Shown here piece by piece: positions 8,699 through 17,524 of a stretch of DNA of 52,967 nucleotides. The stretch's first letter is position 1, and every line of letters starts with the position of its first letter. The notes beneath the pieces are model-generated. The model saw only the letters and a program-made list of their open reading frames with translations, had not been told where the DNA came from and made no database searches. Both the position numbers and the translations under genes were made by a program. Origin of the DNA: Bacteroidota bacterium (lineage in GTDB: Bacteria > Bacteroidota > Bacteroidia > Chitinophagales > Chitinophagaceae); assembly GCA_026391455.1 (NCBI GenBank), contig JAPLEH010000020.1:1-52967 (forward strand). The letters run 5' to 3'.

Positions 8699-10396
8699 TC
8701 ATTTGGTTGCAAAATATTTTTCCCTCAGGAATTTGTCTTCCGCATACACATCATCATAAAATATAATATTTCGATTCTGGCCCTCACAGGTGAAATACCG
8801 CAGAAAAACGGGCATTTTATTCCGGAGGCTGATGGTTTTCTTTTCTTTTCGGGCCAGCCAGGTTTTGACGGAATCGGTACGGGTATAGTTTCCTCCCTTA
8901 GCACTCAGGCTGTCGTTGCGCAGCAGGTACCAGGCGAGATCCTGCCAGGATTGCACCCGTACACATCCATGGCTCAGGGAGCGCATGGCATTTCCAAAAA
9001 GGTACCGCTGGTTGGTGTCATGAAGGTAAACTGAGTATTTATTATCAAATACAAATTTCATTACCCCCAGTGCATTGGCATCACCACTACCCTGCACCAC
9101 CCGGTAAGGAATGCCTTTACTGTATTTGGACCAATCCACTGAATAGGGATCCACCTCTTCCCCGTTTGAATCAACCAGCGTAAACCCTTTTTTAGCCAGG
9201 TACCCGGGATTTTTCTTTACTGCTGGCAAAATCTCTTTACTTACAATACTGGGAGGCGGTACCCATTGCGGATACGTGATTAATGCATTGATAAGCCCGT
9301 TCAGCAATGGGGTGCGGGTCTTTGCTTTTCCACAGATCACTCTGGAACTTAATTTCACTTCATTATTATCGATCACCTCCATATAATTGGCCGATGTATT
9401 GACCCAGATATATTTAGATGGCATTTTCTCGGGCAATAATTTATACCGGTCCATGCTGATGGCGATACGAATGAATTTTTCCCGGTCGGACGTATTCAGC
9501 ATCCGAATCGTAGCATCCCCTGCTTTTCCATCTACTGTGATGGACTTTTCCTTCTGGAATTTTTTAATGGCCTGTGCCAGTTGCACCGAGTCAGCCCGGA
9601 GGCTGTCGGGTTTGAAACCGATATACCCTCCTTCGTACAACCGCTGCTGCAATGCCTTTTGATAGCCGGCTGCATCTTTGGCTGGCACTCTGGTAAATGG
9701 GCGATAATCTGCTTTGGCCAGAAAAGCCGGTATCCCCTCTTTCAATAATTGGTAGCCGCGGTGTGTGGGCTCCAATGCTGCAATCAATCGGGAAAGTGGC
9801 TGACCTTGCTGTAAGGCAGTCAGTTGTTGCTGATAAAATTCATCCGTAATAGTGGTATCCTTGCGAAGCGAAATACTATCTGATGGAAGCCGCCCCAATT
9901 TTACATCACGGATCAATTGTACAAAGGCATTGGTAAGCAGGATATCGGCTTTTGCCCAAACCATTGCATCTTTTCGCTCTGCACGGCCCATTGAGTCGGC
10001 CGCGATCTTTACGCGTATACTGTCCAATATTGGATAAAAATAATCTTCCGGGAATAGCCCGTATTGGCGGGCATTGCGCAATAAACGCAACAGGGAATCA
10101 CCGGCCGGCAACCATTTTTCTTCAAATGACCACACGGGTACATATTCCCTCGCTCCGTACACCATTGCGGTTATGCGTGACTGTTGGAGTACAACTGTCG
10201 AATCTTCCATCGCCCCGTTGCCGGTACTCAGTTTATCAACGAATTCACGAATGAGTCCCGGTGTTTTTTGCTGTAATTCCTGAGGTGTATCCGCAATGGT
10301 TCCTGACTGACCTTTCCCGTTGCATGCAATGAGAATGCCGATACAAAGGCCCAATAATCCATGAAGCGTGGATGCGATAAAACGGTTCGTACGCAT
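8699..10396 (-). CDS. L,D-transpeptidase (YkuD/LdtD-type murein cross-linking enzyme), lipoprotein
   Basis: 565 residues. The N-terminus ends in a lipobox (GILIAC at about 19-24), suggesting a periplasmic lipoprotein. An N-terminal scaffold region is followed by a peptidoglycan-binding domain (LQQRLYEGGYIGF to GDATIRMLN, about 250-305). The YkuD catalytic domain has YLHDTNQRYLFG and SHGCVRV, where His and Cys are the active-site residues. This order matches E. coli LdtD (YcbB). The enzyme forms 3-3 cross-links in peptidoglycan or attaches proteins to it, using tetrapeptide stems. The divergent neighbour is a D-Ala-D-Ala dipeptidase-type enzyme, so both act on peptidoglycan precursors or stem peptides. 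Start at ATG 10396. Confidence 0.9.
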   Translation of the reverse strand: MRTNRFIASTLHGLLGLCIGILIACNGKGQSGTIADTPQELQQKTPGLIREFVDKLSTGNGAMEDSTVVLQQSRITAMVYGAREYVPVWSFEEKWLPAGDSLLRLLRNARQYGLFPEDYFYPILDSIRVKIAADSMGRAERKDAMVWAKADILLTNAFVQLIRDVKLGRLPSDSISLRKDTTITDEFYQQQLTALQQGQPLSRLIAALEPTHRGYQLLKEGIPAFLAKADYRPFTRVPAKDAAGYQKALQQRLYEGGYIGFKPDSLRADSVQLAQAIKKFQKEKSITVDGKAGDATIRMLNTSDREKFIRIAISMDRYKLLPEKMPSKYIWVNTSANYMEVIDNNEVKLSSRVICGKAKTRTPLLNGLINALITYPQWVPPPSIVSKEILPAVKKNPGYLAKKGFTLVDSNGEEVDPYSVDWSKYSKGIPYRVVQGSGDANALGVMKFVFDNKYSVYLHDTNQRYLFGNAMRSLSHGCVRVQSWQDLAWYLLRNDSLSAKGGNYTRTDSVKTWLARKEKKTISLRNKMPVFLRYFTCEGQNRNIIFYDDVYAEDKFLREKYFATK

Positions 10397-10496
10397 AGCG
10401 GTTGGCAGTAACGGCTGGTGTTTTGGTTTTTTGCAGTAAATTACCCTTGTAATTCTCTTCCGGCTGCCAGATACAAAATAGCAAATCCTTTCTGAT

Positions 10497-11195
10497 ATGA
10501 GACAATCTTTGCTGGTTATTTTTTCAACATGTTTCTTCTTTTTAGCAAGTGGGCAGGAAAAGTCCTATAACCGACCGCCATTGACCGATAAGTGGGATGT
10601 TTATAAAAAACAGGTGATCGCCGATTCCACCAAACGCATGGTGGAACTGAAAAGCTTTATTCCCGGTATCGTATACGATCTCCGGTATGCAACCGTCAAT
10701 AATTTCATGAAGCGTCTGATGTATCCGGCCGGCACCAATACCACCTATCTCCGGCTTGCGGCAGCACAAAACCTGCTGAAAGTACAGCAGGAGTTAAAAG
10801 AAAAAGGATTAGGGTTAAAAATTTACGATGCATACCGGCCTTATGCCGTAACAGTTAAATTCTGGGAACTGATAAAAGATGAACGATATGTTGCCAATCC
10901 TTCCAAAGGAAGCGGGCATAACCGGGGGGTGGCGGTCGACCTTACCATTATTCATTTACAAACCGGCAAAGAATTGAATATGGGTACCGGCTTCGATAAT
11001 TTTTCCGATACAGCACATCACTCCTTTACGCAACTGCCGGAAGAGGTATTACAAAACCGTGCTTTGTTAAAATCGCTGATGGAAAGCAATGGCTTCAGGT
11101 CGCTCGATACGGAATGGTGGCATTATGTGTTGCCAGAGAGCGGCCGGTTTGAAGTACTGGATTTTGAATTCCGTAAATTGAAAAAGCATTTATAA
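10497..11195 (+). CDS. M15-family D-alanyl-D-alanine dipeptidase (VanX/DdpX-like), secreted
   Basis: 232 residues with a signal peptide (LLVIFSTCFFFLASGQ). The zinc-peptidase motifs are present: SGHNRGVAVDLTI supplies the SxHxxGxAxD zinc ligands His and Asp, and DTEWWHY supplies the catalytic Glu and third ligand His. Substrate-binding YDAYRP is also seen. VanX-type enzymes split D-Ala-D-Ala; DdpX-type periplasmic versions recycle D-Ala from peptidoglycan. With a signal peptide and no vanA or vanH nearby, recycling or stem-peptide turnover is more likely than vancomycin resistance. It is divergent from the L,D-transpeptidase (100-base gap) and its last six bases overlap the convergent DUF952 gene. 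Confidence 0.9.
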   Translation: MRQSLLVIFSTCFFFLASGQEKSYNRPPLTDKWDVYKKQVIADSTKRMVELKSFIPGIVYDLRYATVNNFMKRLMYPAGTNTTYLRLAAAQNLLKVQQELKEKGLGLKIYDAYRPYAVTVKFWELIKDERYVANPSKGSGHNRGVAVDLTIIHLQTGKELNMGTGFDNFSDTAHHSFTQLPEEVLQNRALLKSLMESNGFRSLDTEWWHYVLPESGRFEVLDFEFRKLKKHL

Positions 11196-11489
11196 TTCTA
11201 CTACTTCAGTTACCGCATCAATATTAATGGGTCCGTATATATGCGGAAAAGTATCTTTTGTGGTGGGTGACCAGTCAAAAACAAATTTACTGGTGAGCTT
11301 ATCCGTATCAATAACGAGTTTTACTAAACCGGTCTGGCCTCCAAAATAACGTTCAAGCACACCTGCCACCTGGTGATCCTGCGAACAATGAATAAACCCT
11401 TCTTCTTTTAATGAAGGATGCTCATAGAATCCTTGTGCTTTTGCAGCATTCCAATCAGTGGCGGTGGTAACATGGTATATTTCCGGCAT
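11190..11489 (-). CDS. DUF952 family protein
   Basis: 99 residues, cytoplasmic. Matches the DUF952 pattern: IYHVTTATDWNAAKAQGFY near the N-terminus, then EEGFIHCSQDHQV, and a C-terminal FPHIYGPINIDAV. The fold is related to ADP-ribosyltransferase-like small domains, but no activity is established that I know of. It is the last gene of the aromatic operon: its ATG shares one base with the aroC stop (TAATG), so it is probably translationally coupled. Why a DUF952 gene ends this operon is unknown. The 3' end overlaps the convergent dipeptidase gene by six bases. Confidence 0.85.
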   Translation of the reverse strand: MPEIYHVTTATDWNAAKAQGFYEHPSLKEEGFIHCSQDHQVAGVLERYFGGQTGLVKLVIDTDKLTSKFVFDWSPTTKDTFPHIYGPINIDAVTEVVEL

Positions 11490-12538
11490 TATAATATTCG
11501 TTTAATATGTTGTTGAAGCAGCATAAAATCAGCGACTACCAATGCCGTTACCGCTTCTACAATTACGGGTGCACGCAAGGCTACGCAGAGATCATGTCTT
11601 CCTTTGATCGAAAAATTTTCAGTCTGTCCTGTTTCCCAGTTCAGGCTATTTTGTTCTTTTGGGGTGGATGAGGTGGGCTTTACAGCCAGCCTGAACACCA
11701 GTTCGTTGCCATTGCTGATGCCACCAACGATACCACCGGCATGATTGGTCTTTGTTTTTCCGGTCATATCTTCAATCGCATCATTATGTTCGCTGCCAAA
11801 CATGGCGGATGCTGCAAATCCGGTACCGAATTCAACGCCACGTACGGCAGGTATGGCAAATAATATATGTGCGAGTGCGGATTCCAATGAATCAAAATAA
11901 GGTTCGCCTAATCCAACAGGCAATCCCTGTACACGGCATTCAATGATACCACCTACTGAGTCTTTTGCAGCTATGGCTTTTTGTAACCCGGCTTCTGTGT
12001 CTTTTTCTCCACCGATTTCGGTAACGGCGGCTTGTATGGTGATGGGATTGAAAACCTCTCCCTCCAACTCCCTCTCCAAAGGAGAGGGAGAGGTCCCTCC
12101 TGCATTCAACAACTTCTTAGCGATTGCACCTGCGGCAACGATTCCTGTGGTAAGCCGGGCACTGAAATGTCCGCCGCCACGATAGTCTTCAAAACCACCA
12201 AATTTCTGGTGGGCCACCCAATCTGCATGTCCCGGCCTTGGTATGCTTCGTTGTTTGGAATAATCCTCACTCCGGGTGTTTTTATTTTCAAATATCAGTG
12301 TGATGGGAAAGCCGGTAGTAATCCCATTGAATACCCCACTCATTATTTTCGGTATATCATCCTCCTGTCTGGGTGTGGTACCTTTTTGCTGACCTCCTTT
12401 TCTTCGCTCCAGGTCTGGCAGCATATCTTCTACCGTCAGTGCCAATCCTGCAGGGCATCCATCAATAGTAATGCCCACACATTCGCCATGTGATTCTCCA
12501 AAGATGGAAACCCTGAAAAGGCGGCCAATACTATTCAT
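11489..12538 (-). CDS. aroC: Chorismate synthase
   Basis: 349 residues. Converts 5-enolpyruvylshikimate-3-phosphate to chorismate with reduced FMN. Signature motifs are GESHGECVGITIDG (residues 14-27), RPGHADW, YRGGGHFSARLT and the C-terminal GRHDLCVALRAPVIVEA. A 19-residue block at 145-163 (AGGTSPSPLERELEGEV in its core) does not belong to the family: it is encoded by a palindromic insert and sits between AIAKKLL and PITIQAAVTEIGG. The flanking protein reads on in frame, so the enzyme may still work if this is a surface loop. A frame starting at 12568 uses a non-conserved extension, so ATG 12538, which overlaps the aroA stop by eight bases, is preferred. Confidence 0.95.
   Translation of the reverse strand: MNSIGRLFRVSIFGESHGECVGITIDGCPAGLALTVEDMLPDLERRKGGQQKGTTPRQEDDIPKIMSGVFNGITTGFPITLIFENKNTRSEDYSKQRSIPRPGHADWVAHQKFGGFEDYRGGGHFSARLTTGIVAAGAIAKKLLNAGGTSPSPLERELEGEVFNPITIQAAVTEIGGEKDTEAGLQKAIAAKDSVGGIIECRVQGLPVGLGEPYFDSLESALAHILFAIPAVRGVEFGTGFAASAMFGSEHNDAIEDMTGKTKTNHAGGIVGGISNGNELVFRLAVKPTSSTPKEQNSLNWETGQTENFSIKGRHDLCVALRAPVIVEAVTALVVADFMLLQQHIKRIL
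12050..12106. repeat. Palindromic element inserted in frame within aroC
   Basis: About 57 bp rich in ctccctctcc and ggagagggag. Perfect 10-bp arms (12068-12077 and 12081-12090) flank AAA, and an outer acctctccct/agggagaggt pair offers an alternative stem. The element is a multiple of three and leaves the aroC frame open, encoding SPSPLERELEGEV-like residues. Similar CCCTCTCC/GGAGAGGG palindromes are, from memory, common in intergenic DNA of Bacteroidota. Confidence 0.75.
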
Positions 12539-13820
12539 GATAATTAAACTTGTTTGGTAAAGATACATCAGCGCCGAGCTTTTTCAAGTCTTCGTAAAAA
12601 TCCGGATAAGACTTGCTGATCGCCTGTGCTTCTTCGATTACCATTTCACTGTCAGCTTTCAGTCCGGCCACCGCACAGGCCATCGCAATCCGATGATCGT
12701 GGTGCGAATGAGTATCCGCACCTTTTACAAAACCAGTACCATGTACGATGAGTTCATCAGCTCCAATATCTATGGTAACTCCCATTTTATCAAACTCATC
12801 CTGCAGGGTTAGCGCCCGGTTACTTTCTTTATGTATCAAACGGGAAGCTCCTTTGATGGTAGTCTTGCCCTTGCAATAAGCGGCTAATGCAACGAGCGGC
12901 GGGAAAAGATCGGGACAATCGGTAGCATCAAAATAAAAGGCGTCCATTTCCACCGGGTGTAACTGTATTCCTTTTGCATCCATTGCAATACCGGCATTGG
13001 CTGCCATCAATGCATCAATGATCGCTTTATCCGCCTGTGTGGATGTAATGTCGAGCCCCCTTACTGTAATGGGGCCAGCAATAGCACCAGCCACCAGCAG
13101 AAAAGCCCCTCCGCTCCAGTCTCCTTCCACAGTATATTCTATCGAAGAAACAGGTTGTGCAGCTTTATGAAAAACAAAAGACTCATAGTTTCTGTTTTCA
13201 ATTTCAGCAAGTCCAAACTGCCTGATCACATCGAGCGTGAGATCGATATACGGTTTGCTCTTCAGATCATTTACACGAATCGTAACACCCTCAGCGCCTG
13301 CTGCCGCATAGGCCATTAACAGTCCGGTTAAAAACTGTGAACTCAAAGAACCATCCGTATCAATATCGGCCGGCACTAATGGGCCCTGTACGATCAACGG
13401 CAATTTTCCTTCTTTGCTTTGTATCTGGACGCCCAACTGCGGGAGTATCCGATCGAAAAAATCCATGGGTCTGCTACCCAGGCTGCCTTCACCGGTAATT
13501 GTAATAGCCCGCTCACTCAATGCAGCAACAGGTGTAAACATTCTGATGGATAATCCCGATTCACCACCATGTACGGCGTCAGCAACCGGCTTCACGCCCT
13601 GGCTTTCTACCCGGATCATTTCGCCCTCTTGCTGTACATTGGCACCCAATGCTTGTATAATGTTCAAAGCGGCCTTATCATCATTGGAATGACCAGGATT
13701 TCGAATCACTGTTATTCCTTTCCGGATCAAAGCTGCTGCGCAGGCTCGTTGCATGGAACTCTTGGATGCAGGAGCTTGTATATTTCCCTTTAACCGGGAC
13801 GGATGTATTGTTACTTTCAC
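12531..13820 (-). CDS. aroA: 3-phosphoshikimate 1-carboxyvinyltransferase (EPSP synthase)
   Basis: 429 residues, normal length. Joins phosphoenolpyruvate to shikimate-3-phosphate. Visible motifs are APASKSSMQRACAAALI (residues 17-33, the substrate-binding Lys/Ser), GGESGLSIRMFTPVAAL in place of the enterobacterial GNAGTAMR, GSLSSQFLTGLLMA, DATDCPDLFPPLVALA with the catalytic Asp, and KESNRALTL. The C-terminal SHHDHRIAMACAVAGL is typical. The N-terminus shows the usual Bacteroidota variant motifs. Two bases separate the aroB stop from its start and its stop overlaps aroC, so the three are tightly coupled. Confidence 0.96.
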   Translation of the reverse strand: MKVTIHPSRLKGNIQAPASKSSMQRACAAALIRKGITVIRNPGHSNDDKAALNIIQALGANVQQEGEMIRVESQGVKPVADAVHGGESGLSIRMFTPVAALSERAITITGEGSLGSRPMDFFDRILPQLGVQIQSKEGKLPLIVQGPLVPADIDTDGSLSSQFLTGLLMAYAAAGAEGVTIRVNDLKSKPYIDLTLDVIRQFGLAEIENRNYESFVFHKAAQPVSSIEYTVEGDWSGGAFLLVAGAIAGPITVRGLDITSTQADKAIIDALMAANAGIAMDAKGIQLHPVEMDAFYFDATDCPDLFPPLVALAAYCKGKTTIKGASRLIHKESNRALTLQDEFDKMGVTIDIGADELIVHGTGFVKGADTHSHHDHRIAMACAVAGLKADSEMVIEEAQAISKSYPDFYEDLKKLGADVSLPNKFNYHE

Positions 13821-13822
13821 GT

Positions 13823-14842
13823 TTACAGATCTTGTATTATTTTTTCCAATTGGGTTAATGTAATGGATCGTACGACCCCTTTGCCGATCTTTTCCAGCAG
13901 GACATAGTTCATCGTTGTCCGCTCCCGCTTCTTATCCATTTTAAGGATATTGAATACTTTTTGCTTATCAAATTGCGCATAAGCGGGAAGGTTATACTGC
14001 TGTAGCAAATTCACGACCCGTTCCGTTTGTTTGAAACCAGTGAGTTGCTCGGATATATGACAGGCATACACCATACCAATAGCGATGGCCTGTCCGTGCA
14101 GCAATTCATACTGTGTTTCAAGCGCATGCCCCAGTGTATGACCGAAGTTGAGCAAGCGGCGTTCTCCTTTTTCAAATTCATCCCGCTGCACCACTTTTGT
14201 TTTTAATACCGCATTACGTTCAATTAATGTACCGATGGCTTTTGCACTCCGACGATATTTACTCATCGAATATTCTTCCAGTTGCGCAAACATGGCAGCA
14301 TCCTTAATACAGGCATGCTTGATGATCTCTGCAAATCCATTCTCCCAATGTTCTACGGGCAAGGAGGAGAGAAAAGCCATATCGTGCAGAATAAAGGCGG
14401 GCTGGCGGATCACTCCCACCATGTTTTTATATTCTCCCACATCAATGCCATTCTTTCCGCCAATAGACGCATCGACCAGTGCCAGAATGGAAGTGGGAAT
14501 AAACCCAAACCGGATGCCCCGCATATAGATGGATGCTACATAGCCGGTAAGATCGGTGATAACGCCCCCTCCTATTCCTACCAGGGTAGTGTTGCGCCCG
14601 GCTTCCATGTCGATGAGCTGTTCCACGATACTATCCACGGTTGCCTGCACTTTGAATTCTTCGCCGGGTTTTATGACAATGGCATTCCACCCTTTGAAAC
14701 GTTTGGTATGCGCTGCATATACATCCTCGTCGGTGATCAGTACTGTATCATCGGGGCCGGTGATTTTTTTCAATTGACTCATACCTGATAAGAGATAATA
14801 ATCAGATGAAGCATGCGTAAACCGATACGTGAGTTTTTTCAT
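13823..14842 (-). CDS. aroB: 3-dehydroquinate synthase
   Basis: 339 residues. Converts DAHP to 3-dehydroquinate using NAD and zinc, the second step of the shikimate pathway. NAD-binding glycine-rich motif GIGGGVITDLTGYVAS (about residue 90-105), then PTSILALVDASIGGKNGID, the metal-ligand region ENGFAEIIKHACI with Glu, and FGHTLGHALE with the zinc His residues. Sits between aroF-chorismate mutase (40-base gap) and aroA (2-base gap). The dehydroquinate dehydratase, shikimate dehydrogenase and shikimate kinase genes needed between aroB and aroA are not in this window. Confidence 0.96.
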   Translation of the reverse strand: MKKLTYRFTHASSDYYLLSGMSQLKKITGPDDTVLITDEDVYAAHTKRFKGWNAIVIKPGEEFKVQATVDSIVEQLIDMEAGRNTTLVGIGGGVITDLTGYVASIYMRGIRFGFIPTSILALVDASIGGKNGIDVGEYKNMVGVIRQPAFILHDMAFLSSLPVEHWENGFAEIIKHACIKDAAMFAQLEEYSMSKYRRSAKAIGTLIERNAVLKTKVVQRDEFEKGERRLLNFGHTLGHALETQYELLHGQAIAIGMVYACHISEQLTGFKQTERVVNLLQQYNLPAYAQFDKQKVFNILKMDKKRERTTMNYVLLEKIGKGVVRSITLTQLEKIIQDL

Positions 14843-14882
14843 AAAACGGATAAACGGTTGCCCGATGAAAAATTAAAATTGT

Positions 14883-15974
14883 TTATTCACTATCCAATAT
14901 CTTCTTCTGGTGATTGATACTTTCCATGTGTACGGCATCAAAATACCGGGTAATGAATTCTTTGCTGAGGCCGATCTTTTCGCCTTTGGTGGTAGCGCGT
15001 TCAATAATCTCATTCCAGCGGTTGGTCTGAAGAATGGTGATATTGTTTTCTTTTTTATACTTACCGATCTGTTCGGCGATCTTCATACGTTGTCCCAACA
15101 CCTGCATCAGTTCATCATCGAGTTGATTGATTTGCTGACGCAGTTTCTCCAGCGCCGCATGGTATTCGGGTGAGCTCACATCTTCTTTGCGCCAGATGAT
15201 GGAATCCAGCATTTCTTTCAATCGTTCCGGTGTTACCTGTTGTTTGGCATCACTCCAGGCATTGTCCGGGTCAATATGACTTTCCACCATCAGCCCGTCG
15301 TAATCGAGGTCAATGGCTTTTTGCATAATTTCAAGCAGTATATCCCTGCGTCCGCAGATATGAGAAGGATCATTGATCACCGGCATATTCGGGTATTTCA
15401 ATTTCATTTCAATGGCCAGGTGCCACATGGGTGCATTGCGGTATTCAGTATTACCATAAGAACTGAACCCACGATGGATAAGGCCGATCTGTTTTACTCC
15501 GGCACGTGCTACGCGCTCCACGGCACCACCCCATAATTCCAGATCAGGGTTGATGGGGTTTTTGATAAGTACCGGTACATCCACACCGCGTAATGCATCT
15601 GCCACTTCCTGTACACTGAAAGGGTTTACGGTAGTTCGTGCACCAATCCATAATACATCCACATCGAAGGTGAGTGCATCCTGTACCTGTTTACCTGTTG
15701 CCACTTCTACCGTAGTGGGAAGGCCCGTTATTTTCTTTGCCTGTTGCAACCAGGGCAATCCTTTTGCACCCACGCCTTCAAACATTCCGGGTTTGGTACG
15801 GGGTTTCCAAATACCTGCCCGGAGCATATCCACTTTACCGGTAGCGGCCAATCGTTGTGCGGTGGCCAATACCTGTTCTTCTGTTTCTGCACTGCAGGGC
15901 CCGCTGATGATCAGGGGACGTTTGTTCCAGGCGGCCTGTACGGATTCACCTGACACTCTTTCTGTTGTTTGCAT
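14883..15974 (-). CDS. Bifunctional DAHP synthase / chorismate mutase
   Basis: 363 residues made of two enzymes. Residues about 15-265 form a KDO8P-type (Ibeta) DAHP synthase: IISGPCSAE, RAGIWKPRTKP, WIGARTTVNPF, LIHRGFSSYGN, DPSHICGRRD and MVESHIDPDNAWSD, which together bind PEP, erythrose-4-phosphate and metal. Residues about 275-360 form an AroQ chorismate mutase helix bundle (LRQQINQLDDELMQVLGQRMKIAEQIGKYK region). The fusion lets prephenate feedback act on the first pathway step and is standard in Bacteroidota. It has its own -7 box just before its ATG, besides being in the pheA operon. Confidence 0.95.
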   Translation of the reverse strand: MQTTERVSGESVQAAWNKRPLIISGPCSAETEEQVLATAQRLAATGKVDMLRAGIWKPRTKPGMFEGVGAKGLPWLQQAKKITGLPTTVEVATGKQVQDALTFDVDVLWIGARTTVNPFSVQEVADALRGVDVPVLIKNPINPDLELWGGAVERVARAGVKQIGLIHRGFSSYGNTEYRNAPMWHLAIEMKLKYPNMPVINDPSHICGRRDILLEIMQKAIDLDYDGLMVESHIDPDNAWSDAKQQVTPERLKEMLDSIIWRKEDVSSPEYHAALEKLRQQINQLDDELMQVLGQRMKIAEQIGKYKKENNITILQTNRWNEIIERATTKGEKIGLSKEFITRYFDAVHMESINHQKKILDSE

Positions 15975-15980
15975 ATATTA

Positions 15981-15988
15981 CAAATTTA
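15981..15988 (-). promoter_or_regulatory. Internal -7 promoter box before the DAHP synthase gene
   Basis: TAAATTTG on the minus strand ends only six bases before the ATG at 15974, so a transcript from it would be leaderless. No clear -33 TTG is seen at the normal distance. It could supply aroF-aroB-aroA-aroC independently of the upstream attenuator. Confidence 0.5.
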
Positions 15989-16029
15989 CTGATTTATACT
16001 GCTATTTGTTTCCTTACTACATCCATCTG

Positions 16030-16592
16030 TCAGGCTGACACTTGTTTCTTCAGCCTGAACATCACATCTGTTCTCAACACATATTTAGTACCCCGGATTA
16101 CTGCTGCGCCCGTGTGAGGCAATGCATGCAGAAATAAAAGGCGGAACCTGTTTTACCCTGCACCGCTTTATGATCGAATACAGTTTGACCGCCTGTATAC
16201 GCTTCATTGAGGTAAAACAAAAGGGTGAAATAACTTGCTTCTTCCTCATTGCGGATGTAAGACTCATCGCAGTGACGGGCAAATTGCTGACCGGGTTCGT
16301 AACGGTAAAAGCGGAAGAGTTCATTTAAGCCAATGGCTATGGAGTTACCATATACCGGAGGCACCCAATCTTTTACCCGTTGCCAAAGTTGCTCAGCGAG
16401 TACAGTGTCTTTATACATAACACGCTTATTATTCCGGATATGGGTTATCAATCTGGCGCCCCGCTCCGTATTAATGGTTGCTGCTTTATAACCGCGTTTC
16501 TCACTTGCAGCAATAAGGGTATCGCAAAAGTCCTTTGGCAAGACCTCCTCCTTCTCCACGATCCAATCTGCTTCTATATAGTTTGCTGACAT
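16030..16592 (-). pseudogene. 2OG-Fe(II) oxygenase gene with a frameshift
   Basis: The frame from ATG 16592 codes for a prolyl-hydroxylase-type 2OG-Fe(II) oxygenase up to residue 151, including the first iron ligands in ARHCDES (His107, Asp109). After GKTGSA it runs into 13 unrelated residues and a stop at 16098. Skipping one base near 16140-16142 opens the frame that reads LLFLHALPHTGAAVIRGTK and then YVLRTDVMF, giving the missing distal iron-binding His and 2-oxoglutarate-binding Arg, and ends at 16030. The family's expected C-terminus is therefore present but out of frame. This is either a real one-base deletion (gccctt to gcctt) or a sequencing error. As read, the short product lacks the third iron ligand. 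Lies seven bases after tyrA; substrate unknown. Confidence 0.85.
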
Positions 16593-16599
16593 TATGTAT

Positions 16600-17451
16600 T
16601 TATTTAATGATCTTTCTGATCAGATTAGCTTCCTGAATTATTTTCAGTAATTCTTTTTCATCCTCTGATTCAATGCTGGTGCAAAAGCGTTGCAACTGTG
16701 CAATATGCGCCTTCAATACATCCAGTACATTCTCTTTGTTCTGCATAAATATCGGCACCCACATGGCGGAGTTACTTTTGGCCAGCCGCACCGTGCTTTC
16801 AAAACCTGCACTGGCCAGTTCGAAGATGGCATTCTCTTCTTTCTCTTTTTCCAATACCGTATTGGCCAATGCAAAAGAGGTAATATGCGAAATATGGCTC
16901 ACATAGGCCGCGTGCAGGTCATGCGCATTGGCTTCCATTTCCAGCAGGCGCATGCCGATCTTATTGTACATATATCTCGTCCATAGAAGCGCATCTTCAT
17001 CGCTTTCTTCCGCATTACAAATAATAACTGCCTTATTTTGATAAGCATCGCGTACTGCCGCTTTCGGACCGCTGTACTCGGTACCCCACATCGGGTGTGT
17101 GGCCACATATCTCCCTCTTTTAGGATGGCCTTTTACGGCGCCGGTGAGCATAGACTTGGTGGATCCCATATCAATCACGATCTGTTCATCAATTTTATCC
17201 AGAATCACTGGCAATAATGATACCATGCTGTCTACCGGGATCGCAAGTATGATTACCTCTGATGCAGCAATGGCTTCTTCCAATGGCAGCATTTCATCTA
17301 CCAACTCCAGTTCAAGGGCCGTGGCAGCATGTTCAGGATTTGCATCCACCCCGGTAAGCCGGGAGGATAGTTTCTTTTCATGCAATTGCAGGGCCAGTGA
17401 TCCACCGATCAGTCCAACGCCGATAATGCATATTTTTTTTCGCTGCTTCAT
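16600..17451 (-). CDS. tyrA: Prephenate dehydrogenase
   Basis: 283 residues. Oxidatively decarboxylates prephenate to 4-hydroxyphenylpyruvate, the tyrosine branch. N-terminal Rossmann motif CIIGVGLIGGSLA (residues 8-20), then VIILAIPVDSM, DMGSTKS, the family signature THPMWGTEYSGP with the active-site His, and HISHITSFALA. The C-terminal dimerisation helices continue to the end. There is no ACT or chorismate mutase domain; the mutase activity comes from the aroF fusion downstream. ATG start at 17451. A 73-base gap with AT-rich attatc repeats separates it from the aminotransferase stop. Confidence 0.95.
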   Translation of the reverse strand: MKQRKKICIIGVGLIGGSLALQLHEKKLSSRLTGVDANPEHAATALELELVDEMLPLEEAIAASEVIILAIPVDSMVSLLPVILDKIDEQIVIDMGSTKSMLTGAVKGHPKRGRYVATHPMWGTEYSGPKAAVRDAYQNKAVIICNAEESDEDALLWTRYMYNKIGMRLLEMEANAHDLHAAYVSHISHITSFALANTVLEKEKEENAIFELASAGFESTVRLAKSNSAMWVPIFMQNKENVLDVLKAHIAQLQRFCTSIESEDEKELLKIIQEANLIRKIIK

Positions 17452-17524
17452 TCCATTCTGTTTTGCGATTTAAGAATCACATCTCCTCATATTCACATTA
17501 TTCAATTATCAGATTATCCAATTA

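Noticed and set aside
10497-11195. Vancomycin resistance gene vanX
   Set aside because: The product has a signal peptide and no vanH or vanA genes are nearby, so a housekeeping role in peptidoglycan turnover is more likely.
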